NCBI GenBank assembly: GCA_032716605.1
Contig: CM064506.1
Coordinates: 22,716,262-22,780,261, forward strand
Origin: Paralithodes platypus
Lineage: Eukaryota; Arthropoda; Malacostraca; Decapoda; Lithodidae
Length of the DNA: 64,000 nt
Direction: 5' to 3'
Shown: positions 1-9,893 of the stretch, piece after piece
Layout: each line of letters starts with the position of its first letter
Numbering within the stretch: the stretch's first letter is position 1
Made by a program: the position numbers and the translations under genes
The notes under the pieces: generated by a model
What the model saw: the letters and a program-made list of their open reading frames with translations, nothing else
Told to the model about the DNA's origin: nothing
Database searches by the model: none

Positions 1-109
1 TTATTGTTTCCTGGCAGATATTTGCAGTATTCTATATATTGTAAAGGTACATATTATTTTTAATATCGTTCTTAACACCTATAACCATCCAAATGAAACT
101 TATGACAGC

Positions 110-190
110 ATGTGATTCTCCCAGGATTTGAACCCAGGACGCCACACACAGAAGTTGCACGCTCTAACCATTACACCATCAATTTGAGAA
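110..190 (-). repeat. tRNA-like sequence (SINE or tRNA relic)
   Basis: The minus strand reads TGATGGTGTAATGGTTAGAG (A-box-like) followed by GGTTCAAATCC, which fits the RNA polymerase III B-box consensus. The stem around the B box (CCTGGG/CCCAGG) is intact. A close relative occurs in both arms of the palindrome at 24391-24642 and a weaker one at 47145-47225, so this is an interspersed tRNA-derived repeat rather than a unique tRNA gene. The acceptor stem does not close convincingly. Confidence 0.6.
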
Positions 191-351
191 CAATTTCTTA
201 TAAACTGTTTCAACAATAGTAAATTTATATTTGTATAGCCTATGTGCAGAAATAGGAACTTTGGCATCTGTGAAATATCCATGTTGTTTTGTTCTGTGTT
301 TTACATTTACGAGACATGGTCACTCAAGAATAACTATACTTGTTTTTCTTT

Positions 352-535
352 TTTTCAACTTGCGGTAAATTGCAAAGTTCCCGTAAAAAATGATCAGTTA
401 TTTTGAATATCTTGTAGTTAAATATAGTGTTAATTATATAAACTTGGTATGATGCAGCGACATAGAAGTTTCATATTTTCCATTAAGTATCGATAAATTA
501 GCTGCTAACGGATTCAATTTATCGTCAGTTGAAGA
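352..535. mobile_element. Family D palindromic MITE
   Basis: The left end (TTTTTCAACTTGCGGTAAAT) and right end (ATTTATCGTCAGTTGAAGAG) are imperfect inverted repeats. The interior carries 'cttggtatgatgcagcgacatag', which recurs in the copy at 30391-30545. There is no coding potential. The family consensus end is roughly CCAGCTGATGGTAAATTG. The outer flank ACTATA is shared by several copies, but the target duplication is not clear. Confidence 0.55.
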
Positions 536-686
536 GAAAGAGTGTTGATGAGAGGCATGGATTTCTTAGCGCTCGAATGTCTCTCATATTGAAGAGTCTC
601 GCATATTGTCTCGCATATTGAAGAGTCGTTGTTCGAGGAGTACGTTTAGATGAGCAAGGTGCTTTCTAGCATTATATTGGGTCTCT

Positions 687-1041
687 TTAAGGGGGGATGG
701 GCCGGTTTTCTGGACCACTTTCTCCCTTATGTTTAGCCCCATTAGATTTCAGATGTTAAGATGTTTGCCCCATTAGTTAGTCGAGTTTAAGACCTTTCGC
801 CCAATTTCTTCGTCAATATTTAGACCTTTCGTGCTATTTAGGTGTACATTCTTTCCCTGGCGAACGATAGTGAGCCTGTAATGTTGGAAGAACCGGCCAG
901 GACATTTATCTACCGAAAAATGTACAAATTAATCTAGAAGGGGGATCTAATGGATGTTTTTTTCTAAATTTGATGGAAGTCTAGGGAGGAAACTAGAATA
1001 ATAATGAATACATGCAAAAATCGTCCGAAAAGTGAACCGTC
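687..1041 (+). mobile_element. Family A TTAA MITE (subfamily GGGGGGATGG)
   Basis: This is the first of about 29 family A copies. Anatomy of the family, plus orientation: TTAAGGGG(A/G)GATGG end; 'CTCCCTCATGTTTAGCCCCA'; three to four degenerate direct units of about 32 bp, each containing TTAAGACcTTTCGCCCCATT; the block GGCGAGCGATAGCGAGCC; the hairpin CCGGCCTTCGGCCGG; the palindrome ACATTTTTCTACCGAAAAATGT's two halves; 'AAGCTTGATGGAGGTCTAGG'; then CCATCTCCCCTTAA. TTAA at both ends suggests a piggyBac-type TTAA target, although the TIR sequence itself is unfamiliar. There is no ORF. In this copy the hairpin is reduced and the right end degenerates at 'gtgaaccgtcgg' without a final TTAA. Confidence 0.8.
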
Positions 1042-1085
1042 GGACACTGTACGGAAGGTGGATTATATTACGTGGCTGCATTATT

Positions 1086-1302
1086 GTACGGTAGCGCTAA
1101 TAATTCATGTCTCAGCTGTCAGTACGTTTGGCTCGCACTGTGCTATATTAATGTCTGTCAGATGTTGAATATGGTTGGTAAGTGTAGGAACATGGTTGTA
1201 TATCTCAATCAAAAATAAGAAATCGTGTGTAAATATTGCTGATACAAATTATTGATCAAAACATAATTGGTGCCGGGACATCACTTATTAGCGCGACTGT
1301 AC
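1086..1302 (+). mobile_element. Family T Tc1/mariner-like MITE
   Basis: The 217-bp unit starts GTACGGTAGCGCTAATAATT and ends with the inverted counterpart ATTAGCGCGACTGTAC. Read as TA + CAG/CGG..., the ends resemble Tc1/mariner TIRs flanked by a duplicated TA. The length is identical to that of the copy at 29589-29805. The interior includes 'attaatgtctgtcagatgttga', shared by all T copies. It has no transposase ORF and is therefore non-autonomous. Confidence 0.65.
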
Positions 1303-1490
1303 GTTTGGCTTGCACTGTGCTGTATTAATGTCTGTCAGATGTTGAACAGGGTGGGTAAGTGTAAGAACATGTTTATATAATTCTCACTCGCAATATATAA
1401 TGTGCATCAAGTTTAGATATTCTGGATGCCTTCAATTTTTGATCAAAATATACTGGGTGCCGAGTCATCACTTATTTGACCGACTGTACA
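1303..1490 (+). mobile_element. Family T MITE, left end missing
   Basis: A second direct copy follows immediately, beginning at 'gtttggcttgcactgtgctg' (inside the unit) and ending ACTTATTTGACCGACTGTAC. The upstream copy carries the same 'gtacgtttggc' internally, so a deletion or unequal exchange between GTAC repeats could have produced the tandem arrangement. Confidence 0.6.
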
Positions 1491-1492
1491 AC

Positions 1493-1706
1493 TTAACTCG
1501 TTCAGTACCAGAGACGTCCTAAAATAATTGGCAACTATGAGACGATTTTGTTCAGTTTAGGAAGGAGCTCTCTAGCAAAGATATTAGGTTTCAAACTATC
1601 TTAACCAACCCTTTTCACTATCACAGATCGTTCCTAAGTTGCCTAATATCATATATGTGTAGCTAGCATACAATACATAACACGTCGCTGGTACTCAAAG
1701 GGATTA
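1493..1706. mobile_element. Family C1 TTAA MITE
   Basis: The ends are TTAACTCGTTCAGTACCAGA and its inverted counterpart 'gtcgctggtactcaaaggga'. The C1 consensus is TTAACCCCTTCTGTACCGGC plus GACGT, with near full-length inverted arms containing 'agacgattttgtgcagtt' and 'aaactgcacaaaatcgtc'. TTAA followed by CCC is typical of piggyBac-type termini. Family copies usually measure about 190-220 bp. The right-hand TTAA has decayed to ATTA and adjoins the next copy. Confidence 0.7.
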
Positions 1707-1922
1707 TCCCGTACAGTACCGGAGACGTCCTTTTCAGCATACTCTGGATACTATTAGACGATTTTATTCAGCTTAGGAAGGACTTCTACTAATAATAATA
1801 AGGCTTCAAACTATCTCAACCCACCCTTTTAACTACCTCAGATCATTCCTAAGCCATACAATATCGTTTAAATATAGTTAGAATAAAATACATCACACGT
1901 CGCTGGTACTCAAAGGGTTATA
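1703..1922. mobile_element. Family C1 TTAA MITE, tandem with previous copy
   Basis: This second C1 copy begins at the shared decayed junction 'attatcccgtacagtaccgg' and ends '...cgctggtactcaaagggtta'. The arms contain 'ttagacgattttattcagct' and its inverted partner. The two copies differ at many sites, so they look like independent insertions rather than a recent duplication. Confidence 0.7.
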
Positions 1923-1927
1923 TATTA

Positions 1928-1992
1928 AAGCTGCCAGACGACAATTGCCCGGAATTCTTTTTACGGAAAATACGATCGTGTGACACCACCTT
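1928..1992 (+). mobile_element. Family F MITE, one end only
   Basis: The segment 'caattgcccggaattc' followed by 'acggaaaatacgatcgtgtgacacc' matches the right end of the family F copy at 24846-25051. The left part is absent. Confidence 0.5.
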
Positions 1993-2109
1993 TAGGGAAA
2001 TATCGCCATGTAATATGTAGTTCAACAATATGTGTAGGCAAAGACACTGCTTCTCTCTCCTGTAAACTCCATATGCCTTTATACACACCAATATTCGTAA
2101 CCTGTTGAG

Positions 2110-3675
2110 AATACTACGAAAATAAACGATAAATAAATGATAATAGACGGTAAATAAATGATAATAAACGGTAAATATAGGATGACAACGACAAATAAAT
2201 TATAATAAACGTTAAATATAGGATGACAACGACAAATAAATTATAATAAACGGTAAATATAGGTTGACAACGACAAATAAATGATAATAAACGGTAAATA
2301 TAGGATGACAGCGATAAATAAATGATAATAAATGGTAAATATAGGATGACAACGACAAATAAATGATAATAAACGGTAAATATTGGATGACAACGATAAA
2401 TAAATGATAATAAACGGTAAATAAATTATAACAAACGGTAAATATAGGATGACAACGACAAATAAATGATAATAAACTAAATATAGGATGACAACGACAA
2501 ATAAATGATAATAAACTAAATATAGGATGACAACGACAAATAAATGATAATAAACTAAATATAGGATGACAACGACAAATAAATGATAATAAACGGTAAA
2601 TATAGGATGACAACGACAAATAAATGATAATAAACGGTAAATATAGGATGACAACGACAAATAAATTATAATAAACGGTAAATATAGGATGACAACGACA
2701 AATAAATGATAATAAACTAAATATAGGATGACAACGACAAATAAATGATAATAAACGGTAAATATAGGATGACAACGACAAATAAATGATAATAAACGGT
2801 AAATATAGGATGACAACGACAAATCAATTATAATAAACGGTAAATATAGGATAACAACGATAAATAAATGATAATAAACGGTAAATAAATGATAATAAAC
2901 GGTAAATATAGGATGACAACGACAACTAAATGATAATAAACGGTAAATATAGGTTGACAACGACAAATAAATGATAATAAACGGTAAATATAGGATGACA
3001 GCGATAAATAAATGATAATAAATGGTAAATATAGGATGACAACGATAAATAAATGATAATAAACGGTAAATAAATTATAACAAACGGTAAATATAGGATG
3101 ACAACGACAAATAAATGATAATAAACGGTAAATATAGGATGACAACGATAAATAAATGATAATAAACGGTAAATAAATTATAACAAACGGTAAATATAGG
3201 ATGACAACGACAAATAAATTATAATAAACGGTAAATATAGGATGGCAACGATAAATAAATGATAATAAACGGTAAATAAATTATAACAAACGGTAAATAT
3301 AGGATGGCAACGATAAATAAATGATAATAAACGGTAAATAAATAATAACAAACGGTAAATATAGGATGACAACGACAAATAAATGATAATAAACGGTAAA
3401 TATAGGATGGCAACGATAAATAAATGATAATAAACGGTAAATATAGGATGACAACGACAAATAAATTATAATAAACGGTAAATATAGGATGACAACGACA
3501 AATAAATGATAATAAACTAAATATAGGATGACAACGACAAATAAATGATAATAAACGGTAAATATAGGATGGCAACGATAAATAAATGATAATAAACGGT
3601 AAATATAGGATAACAACGATAAATAAATTATAATAAACTATAAATAAATGATAATAAACGATATATAATGGATGA
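2110..3675. repeat. 41-bp A/T-rich minisatellite, about 38 units
   Basis: The basic unit is about 41 bp (starting GGTAAATATAGGATGACAAC and ending AAATGATAATAAAC). Units of about 39 bp lack the GG, and a 21-bp short form skips the GGATGACAACGAC part. Full and short units are interspersed, and several multi-unit blocks recur exactly, for example around 2241-2420 and 2945-3090. The minus-strand reading frames through the array ('YLPFIIIYLSLSS') exist only because the unit lacks stop codons. They are not genes. Confidence 0.9.
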
Positions 3676-3900
3676 CAATGGCAAATAAAGTGGATATAGC
3701 GATGAATATATAATTTGATACAGTAAAGAAAGGAGATAAAAAAAAAAAATAGTCCCTAGGCTCATAATATCACGGAGGCGGCTCCGGTGATTAGGTGCAA
3801 TATAAGAGGAATGTTATTATTTGTTTATGTTTTTGTCTCCCTCACTCACATGGATTTTGTTTTTATATATCGGGGTTTATTCTTTTCTTTAGTCACTCCT
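3676..3900. other. No recognisable feature
   Basis: AT-rich DNA between the 41-bp minisatellite and the CA/CT microsatellites. I see no repeat family member or coding signal here. Confidence 0.4.
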
Positions 3901-3943
3901 CACACACTTACACAGACTCATACACACTCACATACAAACACTT

Positions 3944-3976
<33 letters not shown>

Positions 3977-4034
3977 AACACACATATTATAGACTCGCGC
4001 ACATTCACACTTTTCTTTTTGTTCTTCTTTGTTT

Positions 4035-4126
<92 letters not shown>

Positions 4127-4170
4127 ATCTGTCACACACACACACACCACACACATCAGCAGAGAGACGA
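3901..4170. repeat. Compound (CA)n-(CT)n-(CA)n microsatellite
   Basis: CA-rich DNA at 3900-3985, an almost pure (CT) run at about 4033-4122, then CA again. Translations of this tract give only LSLSLS, HTHTHT or REREREs. Confidence 0.9.
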
Positions 4171-4260
4171 CATTCAGACAAACATAAAGATTAGAGCGTG
4201 CGAGAGATTACCTCGTTACGTAAAACTTACAAAAATACACTAATCAGACAACGTGAGAGC

Positions 4261-4571
4261 TTAGAGAGAGAGAGCGAGAGAGAGAGAGAGAGCGAACGAG
4301 AGAGAGAGAGAGAGTATGAGTGAGAGAGAGGGAGAGAGAGATATATTGATTGATAGATCAACTGTTGATAGATACATACATACATACATACATATATAGA
4401 TAGATATGTGTGTGTGAGAGAGAGAGAGAGAAAGTGAGTGAAAGAGAGAGAGTGTGTGCGTGTGAGTGAAAGAGAGTGAGAGTGAGTGAGTGATTGAAAA
4501 AGAGTGATAGTTGTAGAGATTGAGAGAGTTATATAAATACACTAACCGCAACATTGAGAGAGAGAGAGAGA
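4261..4571. repeat. GA-rich compound microsatellite
   Basis: Interrupted (GA)n blocks with an embedded (CATA)n at about 4373-4392 and GT/GA mixtures. It leads directly into the family H repeat. Confidence 0.85.
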
Positions 4572-4710
4572 GTTACACAGAGAGTTACACATAGTTACAC
4601 AGAGTTACACCGATACTCCGACCACACCGACCTTGCGGTCCCTACTAGCTGGTCCGGCCTTAATACTACAAGATAGGGACAGTTTATAGTAGAAGAATAG
4701 GACAGTAAAG
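4572..4710 (+). repeat. Interspersed repeat H
   Basis: The sequence 'gttacacagagttacac' repeats, then 'ctggtccggccttaatacta', 'agggacagtttatagt' and 'gacagtaaag'. It matches 38631-38750 nearly end to end. In both places it is preceded by a (GA)n run, suggesting that the GA tract belongs to the element. No TIR, A/B box or ORF was recognised, so the type of element is unknown. Confidence 0.6.
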
Positions 4711-4917
4711 TAGAAGGCTCTCTCTCCATCCTTCTCTCCATCCTCCTCTCCCTCTGGCTCAAAAACCGTACCGCAGAACATGATGAAGTGTTAATTAACC
4801 TTATGGGTCAGGAAATGCCCACAAGGAAATGTGTGTATAGAGTATAGAAACACAGTAGTTTATAAGGAAATGTACACTTACCTACTGACTCATAATTCAT
4901 ATCTATCCAATCTAGTA

Positions 4918-4920
<3 letters not shown>

Positions 4921-4988
<68 letters not shown>

Positions 4989-4990
4989 TT
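4921..4990. repeat. (TA)n microsatellite flanking the Penelope-like palindrome
   Basis: An almost pure TA run interrupted by single extra Ts. It abuts the left arm of the inverted repeat at 4991. Confidence 0.9.
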
Positions 4991-5165
4991 CTTTAATACA
5001 TACGAGGTTGAAAGAAATGGCAATTTCTGCGTTGGAAATGTTATTATTCAAAGTTTCCAGGTCTCTGATGAGTTTTCGCTGGGTGGCAGGAAGTAGATGA
5101 AAGAGATGAGCAAAATTCATGGTGGTACAGGGTTACATTAAAGTACATGAAGATACAGGATATAC

Positions 5166-5198
5166 GACGCGTTTCACTGGACAACCAGCATTATCAAG
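5166..5198 (-). ncRNA. Hammerhead-ribozyme-like motif, left arm copy
   Basis: Minus-strand mirror of the motif at 5363-5395, with the same CTGG-TTGT-CCAG hairpin followed by GAAAC and GCGTC. The catalytic CTGATGA box is replaced by TTGATAA, so activity is doubtful. Confidence 0.3.
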
Positions 5199-5362
5199 TA
5201 AGGATAGAATGATATAAAAGGTAAACAGGAAGGGTATATAGAGAGGGTGGAGGATCAGAGGAGGCGGAAATCAGGGGGCAAAAGTCTGCTATTTCGCCTC
5301 CTCTGATCCTCCACCCTCTATATATACCCTTCCTGTTTACCTTTTATATCATTCTATCCTTA

Positions 5363-5395
5363 CTTGATAATGCTGGTTGTCCAGTGAAACGCGTC
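5363..5395 (+). ncRNA. Degenerate hammerhead-ribozyme-like motif
   Basis: The order of parts matches the minimal hammerheads described in Penelope-like retroelements: a CTGATGA-like box (here TTGATAA at 5364-5370), a stem II hairpin CTGG (5373-5376), TTGT, CCAG (5381-5384), then GAAAC (5386-5390) and a self-complementary ACGCGT region ending in GTC, the expected cleavage triplet. Two positions of the conserved CUGAUGA core differ, so this is probably a dead copy. Stem I partners are not evident within the same arm. Confidence 0.35.
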
Positions 5396-5440
5396 GTATA
5401 TCCTGTATCTTCATGTACTTTAATGTAACCCTGTACCACC

Positions 5441-5594
5441 ATGAATTTTGCTCATCTCTTTCATCTACTTCCTGCCACCCAGCGAAAACTCATCAGAGAC
5501 CTGGAAACTTTGAATAATAACATTTCCAACGCAGAAATTGCCATTTCTTTCAACCTCGTATGTATTAAAGACAATGTATTACCTGGCTTTACCA

Positions 5595-5595
<1 letters not shown>
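5441..5595 (+). pseudogene. Truncated N-terminus of a Penelope-like protein
   Basis: An ATG follows the terminal repeat and opens a frame rich in 'HLLPATQRKLIRDLETL' and 'ISFNLVCIKDNVLPGF', ending at a TA microsatellite after about 52 residues. The L.P..RKL.RD and C...N..P pattern resembles my recollection of the N-terminal region of Penelope-like ORFs. The RT and GIY-YIG domains are absent. The mirror copy on the minus strand (about 4991-5120) has the same start and is cut even earlier. It is a remnant with no expected function. Confidence 0.4.
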
Positions 5596-5666
<71 letters not shown>

Positions 5667-5701
5667 CAGATGGTAGGAGGTGTCGTAATTGATCCGTTCC
5701 G

Positions 5702-5747
<46 letters not shown>

Positions 5748-6257
5748 TTGTTTGTTAGTGTATACATATGTGGGTGTATGTGTACATAATTATGAATATG
5801 TGTGTGTGTGCGTGGACTAGTCTGCCTGTTGTTGCATATATGTCAGAGAATGTGCAATTGAACGAACTTGAGTGTGTGCTTGTGAGAGAGAGAGAGAGGG
5901 AGAGTAAAGTGTGTGTGTGTGTGTGTCTGAGTGTGTGTGCGTGTGTGTGTGTGCGACATTCTGCTTGTGGGTGTATTTGTTTGACGGTGTTTGCGTGTGT
6001 GAACGTGTACATGTACTGTGCGTGGGAATGTTTGCTTTGCGTGGGTAGGCATTTCCGTGAATGTGTTTCTTGTGTGTGTGTGTGTGTGTGTATGGGAGGG
6101 AGGGAACTTTTGTTTGTGTGTGTAGGCGTTTCTGTGAATTCGTTTCCTGTGTGTGTGTGTGTGTGTGTATGTGTTTGTGTGTGAGTGTGTGTGTGTGTGT
6201 ATGTGTTTGTGTGTTTTTTCTTTGATATATGTATTTATTATGTGTTGCTGTGTGTGT

Positions 6258-6295
<38 letters not shown>

Positions 6296-6300
6296 TTAGT
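5596..6300. repeat. AT, GA and GT microsatellite complex
   Basis: (AT)n at 5597-5652, short GA, (GT)n at 5706-5745, then mixed GT-rich DNA. It includes two diverged copies of 'gtgtaggc(g/a)tttc(t/c)gtgaa' at 6043-6062 and 6120-6139, and (GT)n at 6261-6292. CVCVCV-type frames here are artefacts. Confidence 0.85.
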
Positions 6301-6495
6301 ATGATGTGCCTAGTGCCCCATTAGATGATTTTCTTTAGTTTATATTCCACCTATGCGCCTCAAATGGGTCAATACGATCTCAATAAATCCTTACAGTAAC
6401 ATCGATCCTTCTTAAGCTGCATAAATTCATCCAATTTAAGTCAGAATCAGAGGTAAAACTTCGTCGTGCAGAAGAGGGTAGTGGTGTCAAGAGTA

Positions 6496-6728
6496 TTAAC
6501 CCTCTCCGACATATGACGCGATTTTGAGCCGATTTGGGATACTTTAAAGCCTTTGTTACCATCAGGGGTATTTAGAAACCTTTAGTTTAGTTACTTCAAC
6601 CTCTGCAGTTGTCTTTGAGTTAGCTGTGGGCAGAAAACTAATTTTGGAGAGGTAATTATAAGAGTGAGATAACTATTTCTTATTGCTAATCTGGCAACCT
6701 CGGCGTCATATGAGTCTGAAGGGGTTAA
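6496..6728. mobile_element. Family C2 TTAA MITE
   Basis: The termini TTAACCCTCTCCGACATATG + ACGC and GCGTCATATGAGTCTGAAGG + GGTTAA are inverted. The last TTAA (6725-6728) is also the first TTAA of the family A copy that follows. Confidence 0.7.
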
Positions 6729-7050
6729 GGGGAGGTATTTAGTTTGTGCCCTAGACCTCCATCAAGCTTAAAATTACACCCCCTTGAGTCCCTTTCAAGA
6801 TAAATTTGTACATTTTTCGGTAGAAAAATGTCCCGGCCGAAGGCCGGTTCCTCTTAAATTACAGGCTCGCTATCGCTCGCCAGGATAAAATCGACAACTG
6901 AATTGCACGAAAGGTCTTAATATGGGGTGAAAGTTCTTAAAATCGCTAAACTAATGGGGCAAACGTTTTATAATATCAAAAGCAATGGGGCTAAACATGA
7001 GGGAGAAAGAGGTCGAGAAAAAAATCCCTCAAGTGGAGATCTCCCCTTAA
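6725..7050 (-). mobile_element. Family A MITE, abutting C and B
   Basis: A minus-oriented short form of about 326 bp, complete at both TTAA ends. It keeps the hairpin GGCCGAAGGCC, the palindromic ACATTTTTCGGTAG block and the GCTCGCTATCGCTCGCC block. Both of its TTAA sites are shared with neighbouring elements. Confidence 0.8.
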
Positions 7051-7418
7051 GGGGGGTCACCAGCGTGTTTTTTATCTTTCTCTCCTGTTCTCTCTTTCCC
7101 TGGCTTGTATCCATTCGTCCCCATTCAGCCAACTGTTTTAAGACGTTTATCCCCATCCAGGTATCGATTTCTTCCTGGCGAGCGATAGCGAGCCAGCATT
7201 GTATGGATAAATCCGGAAAAAAAATCTATCGTAAAATGTACAAATTTAGCTTGCTGTCAAAACAAAAATATATATATACAGGCTCGCTACCGCTCAGAAA
7301 AATATTGACACCTGGATGGGGATAAACGTCCTAAAACAGTAGGCTGAATGGGGCCGAATGAATAAAAGCCAAAGAGAGAGGGAGAGAAAGAGAAAAAAAG
7401 CGAGGTGGTTTCCCTTAA
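7047..7418 (+). mobile_element. Family B long-TIR (foldback) TTAA MITE
   Basis: Family B anatomy: left end TTAAGGGGGGTCAC, a pyrimidine-rich stretch, 'cttgtatccattcg.ccccattcagcc', 'aagacgtttatccccatcca', GGCGAGCGATAGCGAGCCAG, a small TCCGGCTTCGCCGGA-type hairpin (decayed here), 'agcttgctgtcaaaacaaa', and then the same blocks in reverse order and complement, ending GCGAGGTGGGCTCCCTTAA-like. The arms are about 150 bp, so single strands could fold back on themselves. The GCGAGCGATAGCGAGCC and aagacgttt blocks are homologous to family A. No ORF is present. Confidence 0.8.
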
Positions 7419-7521
7419 TTGAGTAACATGAGGATATGCCCAATCAGCGGTATGTATAGACATGCTGTTTGGTGGACTAATAATGCACTAATGAATCTAA
7501 GCAAGCATGAAGTGACTACCC

Positions 7522-7892
7522 TTAAGGGGATGGGCCGTTATTTGTTTGTCTATTAATTCCTTCATTCCTTTATTTCTTAGTTTCTTCCCTAGACCTCCAT
7601 CAACCTTAGAAAAACACCCTCTAGACCCTCCTTCAAGATAAATTTGTGAATTTTTCGGTAGAACAATGTCCCGGCCGAAGGCCGGTTCTTTTTAAAATTT
7701 CAGGCTCGCTGTGGCTCGCCAGGAAAACATCCGCACCTAAATTACACAAAAGATCTTAAAATTGACAAACGAAATGGGGCAAAAGGTGATAAAATCGCCA
7801 AACTAATGGGCCGAACGTCTTATAATCTCAAAACAAATGTGGCTTAACACAAGGGAGAAAGGGGACCAGAAAAACGACCCATCTCCCCTTAA
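7522..7892 (-). mobile_element. Family A MITE, full length
   Basis: Both TTAA ends are present (7522-7525 and 7889-7892). The GGCCGAAGGCC hairpin is intact, and the internal direct units each show the 'aaatggggc.aaaggt.taaaatcgcca' pattern. Confidence 0.85.
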
Positions 7893-7976
7893 TAGCTTGC
7901 CCGGATATACCCCGTAATGGAAGCATAGTCCTCATTAATACAATATTAGTGATATGAGCACATGTCCTTCAATGTG

Positions 7977-7979
7977 TGT

Positions 7980-8042
<63 letters not shown>

Positions 8043-8044
8043 GG

Positions 8045-8075
<31 letters not shown>

Positions 8076-8124
8076 TGGTATCTGTGTGTGTGTGTGTTGG
8101 TATATATGTGTGTGTGTGTGTTGG

Positions 8125-8157
<33 letters not shown>

Positions 8158-8265
8158 TGGTAGTTCGGTGTGTGTTTTTTCTTTGATATAATATGAATTT
8201 ATTATTTGTTGTGTGTTTATAAATATGCGTTTGAGTGTGTGTGTGTGTGTGTGTGCGTGTGATAA
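7977..8265. repeat. (GT)n with periodic 'TGGTAT' interruptions
   Basis: A GT run of about 70 bp followed by four blocks, each ending with TTGGTATCTA or similar, and another GT run at 8237-8262. Confidence 0.9.
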
Positions 8266-8367
8266 GTATGATATGTGTGTGCGTGTGTCCATTGCGTGTT
8301 TGCCTCCATATAGCGTATGCATGTGTTTTGTGCGTTTTCATGCATTTTATGTTTTACAAATTTGCTT

Positions 8368-8693
8368 TTAAGGGGAGATTTCCACTTGAGGGATTTTTTG
8401 GTGGGGCCCCTTTCTCCCTCCTGTTTAGACCCATTGTTTTTTTTAGATTTTAAAACGTTCGCCCCATTAGTTTGGCTATTATAAGAATGTTCACCCCATT
8501 TATGTAAATTATAAAACCGTTCGTGCCCTTTAGGTGTCGATTTTTGTTCCTGGCGAGCGATAGCGAACCTGTAATTTAAGAGGAACCGGACTTCGGCCGA
8601 AAATTGTAGGAATTTATCTTGAAAGGGGGGTCTAGGGGGTGTAATTATATGCTTGATAGAGGTCTAGGGAACAAACTCAAATCCTCCCCTTAA
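8368..8693 (+). mobile_element. Family A MITE, 326-bp subfamily
   Basis: Complete TTAA to TTAA with the short 3' part 'aacaaactcaaatcctcccc'. The same internal deletion and length are seen at 15622-15947, defining a subfamily. Confidence 0.8.
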
Positions 8694-8851
8694 ATATAGA
8701 TGTATGCCCTCTTCATGTTGACAGTTCTCACCTTGGGAATGTTTATACCCTGTGCATGATAGGAAAAAAACATGGGAGAAAAAGAAATGCCTCATCTATT
8801 ATACCTACTGACAACTGTTCGTGATCTTGTGCGAGATTTTTTATGTAAATA

Positions 8852-8855
<4 letters not shown>

Positions 8856-8893
<38 letters not shown>
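8856..8893. repeat. (TA)n microsatellite
   Basis: About 18 TA repeats just upstream of the next family A copy. Confidence 0.9.
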
Positions 8894-8898
<5 letters not shown>

Positions 8899-8903
8899 TT
8901 AGA

Positions 8904-9274
8904 TTAATGGGGGTAAGACATATTTTGTTGGTTTATATTATATTTACATATTTATTGTTCCTAGTTTCCTCGTTAAGTCTCCATCAAGCATAACAAACCC
9001 CCCCAAAACCCCCTTTAAGATACATTTCTAAATTTTTCGGTAGAAAAATGTCCTGGCCCAAGGCCGATTCCTCCTATAATTACAGGTTCGCTATCGCTCG
9101 CCAGGAACAAATCGACACCAAAATGACACGAAAGGTCTTAATATTGACAACGAAATGAGGTGAAAAGTCGTAAAATCACCAAACTAATGGGTCTAACGTC
9201 ATACAATCTGAAAACAATTAGGGCTAAACGTGAGGGAGAAGGGGGTCCAGAAAAAACCAACCATCCCCCCTTAG
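8904..9274 (-). mobile_element. Family A MITE
   Basis: The ends are degenerate (ttaatgggggtaag at the left, catccccccttag at the right). The interior is standard, with the hairpin changed to GGCCCAAGGCC. Confidence 0.75.
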
Positions 9275-9310
9275 TAATGTTCAGATCACAAATGAGCTAC
9301 ATAATAACAC

Positions 9311-9602
9311 ATACGTAATGTGTATTTATGGATACATTACCTGGATATAATGTGTATTTATGGATATATTACCTGGATATAATGTGTATTTATGGATACA
9401 TTACCTGGATATAATGTGTATTTATGGATACATTACCTGGATATAAGGTGTATTTATGGATACATTACCTGGATATAATGTGTATTTATGGATACATTAC
9501 CTGGATATAATGTGTATTTATGGATACATTACCTGGATATAAGGTGTATTTATGGATACATTACCTGGATATAATGTGTATTTATGGATACATTACCTGG
9601 AC
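9311..9602. repeat. 32-bp minisatellite, about 9 units
   Basis: The unit starts GTGTATTTATGGATACATTA and ends CCTGGATATAAT. A T/G variant ('ataatg' or 'ataagg') distinguishes units. It is almost perfectly conserved across the array. Confidence 0.9.
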
Positions 9603-9756
9603 ATAATAACTCAATACAGGGAATTACAACAGCCCACGAACATTTGGCAGTAGCTGTACAGGTAATTAGACCTAGATGTGTGTGGGAATTTGTGTGTGTG
9701 TTGTTGTTTTTTTATGATGTGTTGTCCCTGTTCGGGCACTGTCTGAAGCCGGCCAC

Positions 9757-9809
9757 CCTAAAAAAAAAAAAAAAAAAAAATGTGCCAGAGTATATAGATA
9801 GATAGATGA

Positions 9810-9849
<40 letters not shown>

Positions 9850-9893
9850 ATAGAAAGATAGATAGATTAATAGATAGATAGATAGATAGATAG
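9757..9893. repeat. Poly-A followed by GATA repeat
   Basis: A19-20 at 9761-9780, then (GATA)n with single substitutions to about 9893. The sequence before the A run ('ttgtccctgttcgggcactgtctgaagccggccacccta') recurs in altered form at 19741-19780 before another A-rich stretch and GATA minisatellite. It may therefore be the 3' end of an unidentified retroelement. Confidence 0.75.

Larger units (their letters stand above)
4991..5570. mobile_element. Near-perfect inverted repeat, Penelope-like terminal region head to head
   Basis: Arms 4991-5266 and 5295-5570 are reverse complements with almost no mismatches (one seen near 5242, g versus t), separated by a loop of about 28 nt (5267-5294). The arm contains 'gtccagtgaaacgcgtcgta', a motif I associate with terminal repeats of Penelope-like elements. 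It then leads, in the outward direction, into a short reading frame on each side that is cut off near a TA microsatellite. The two arms are therefore two oppositely oriented copies of the same terminal region. The Penelope assignment is from memory of the family. A palindromic MITE is the alternative. Confidence 0.6.

Noticed and set aside
6927..7325. 132-codon plus frame across an A|B junction
   Set aside because: It runs through non-coding MITE sequence, and similar frames occur by chance in other A and B copies.
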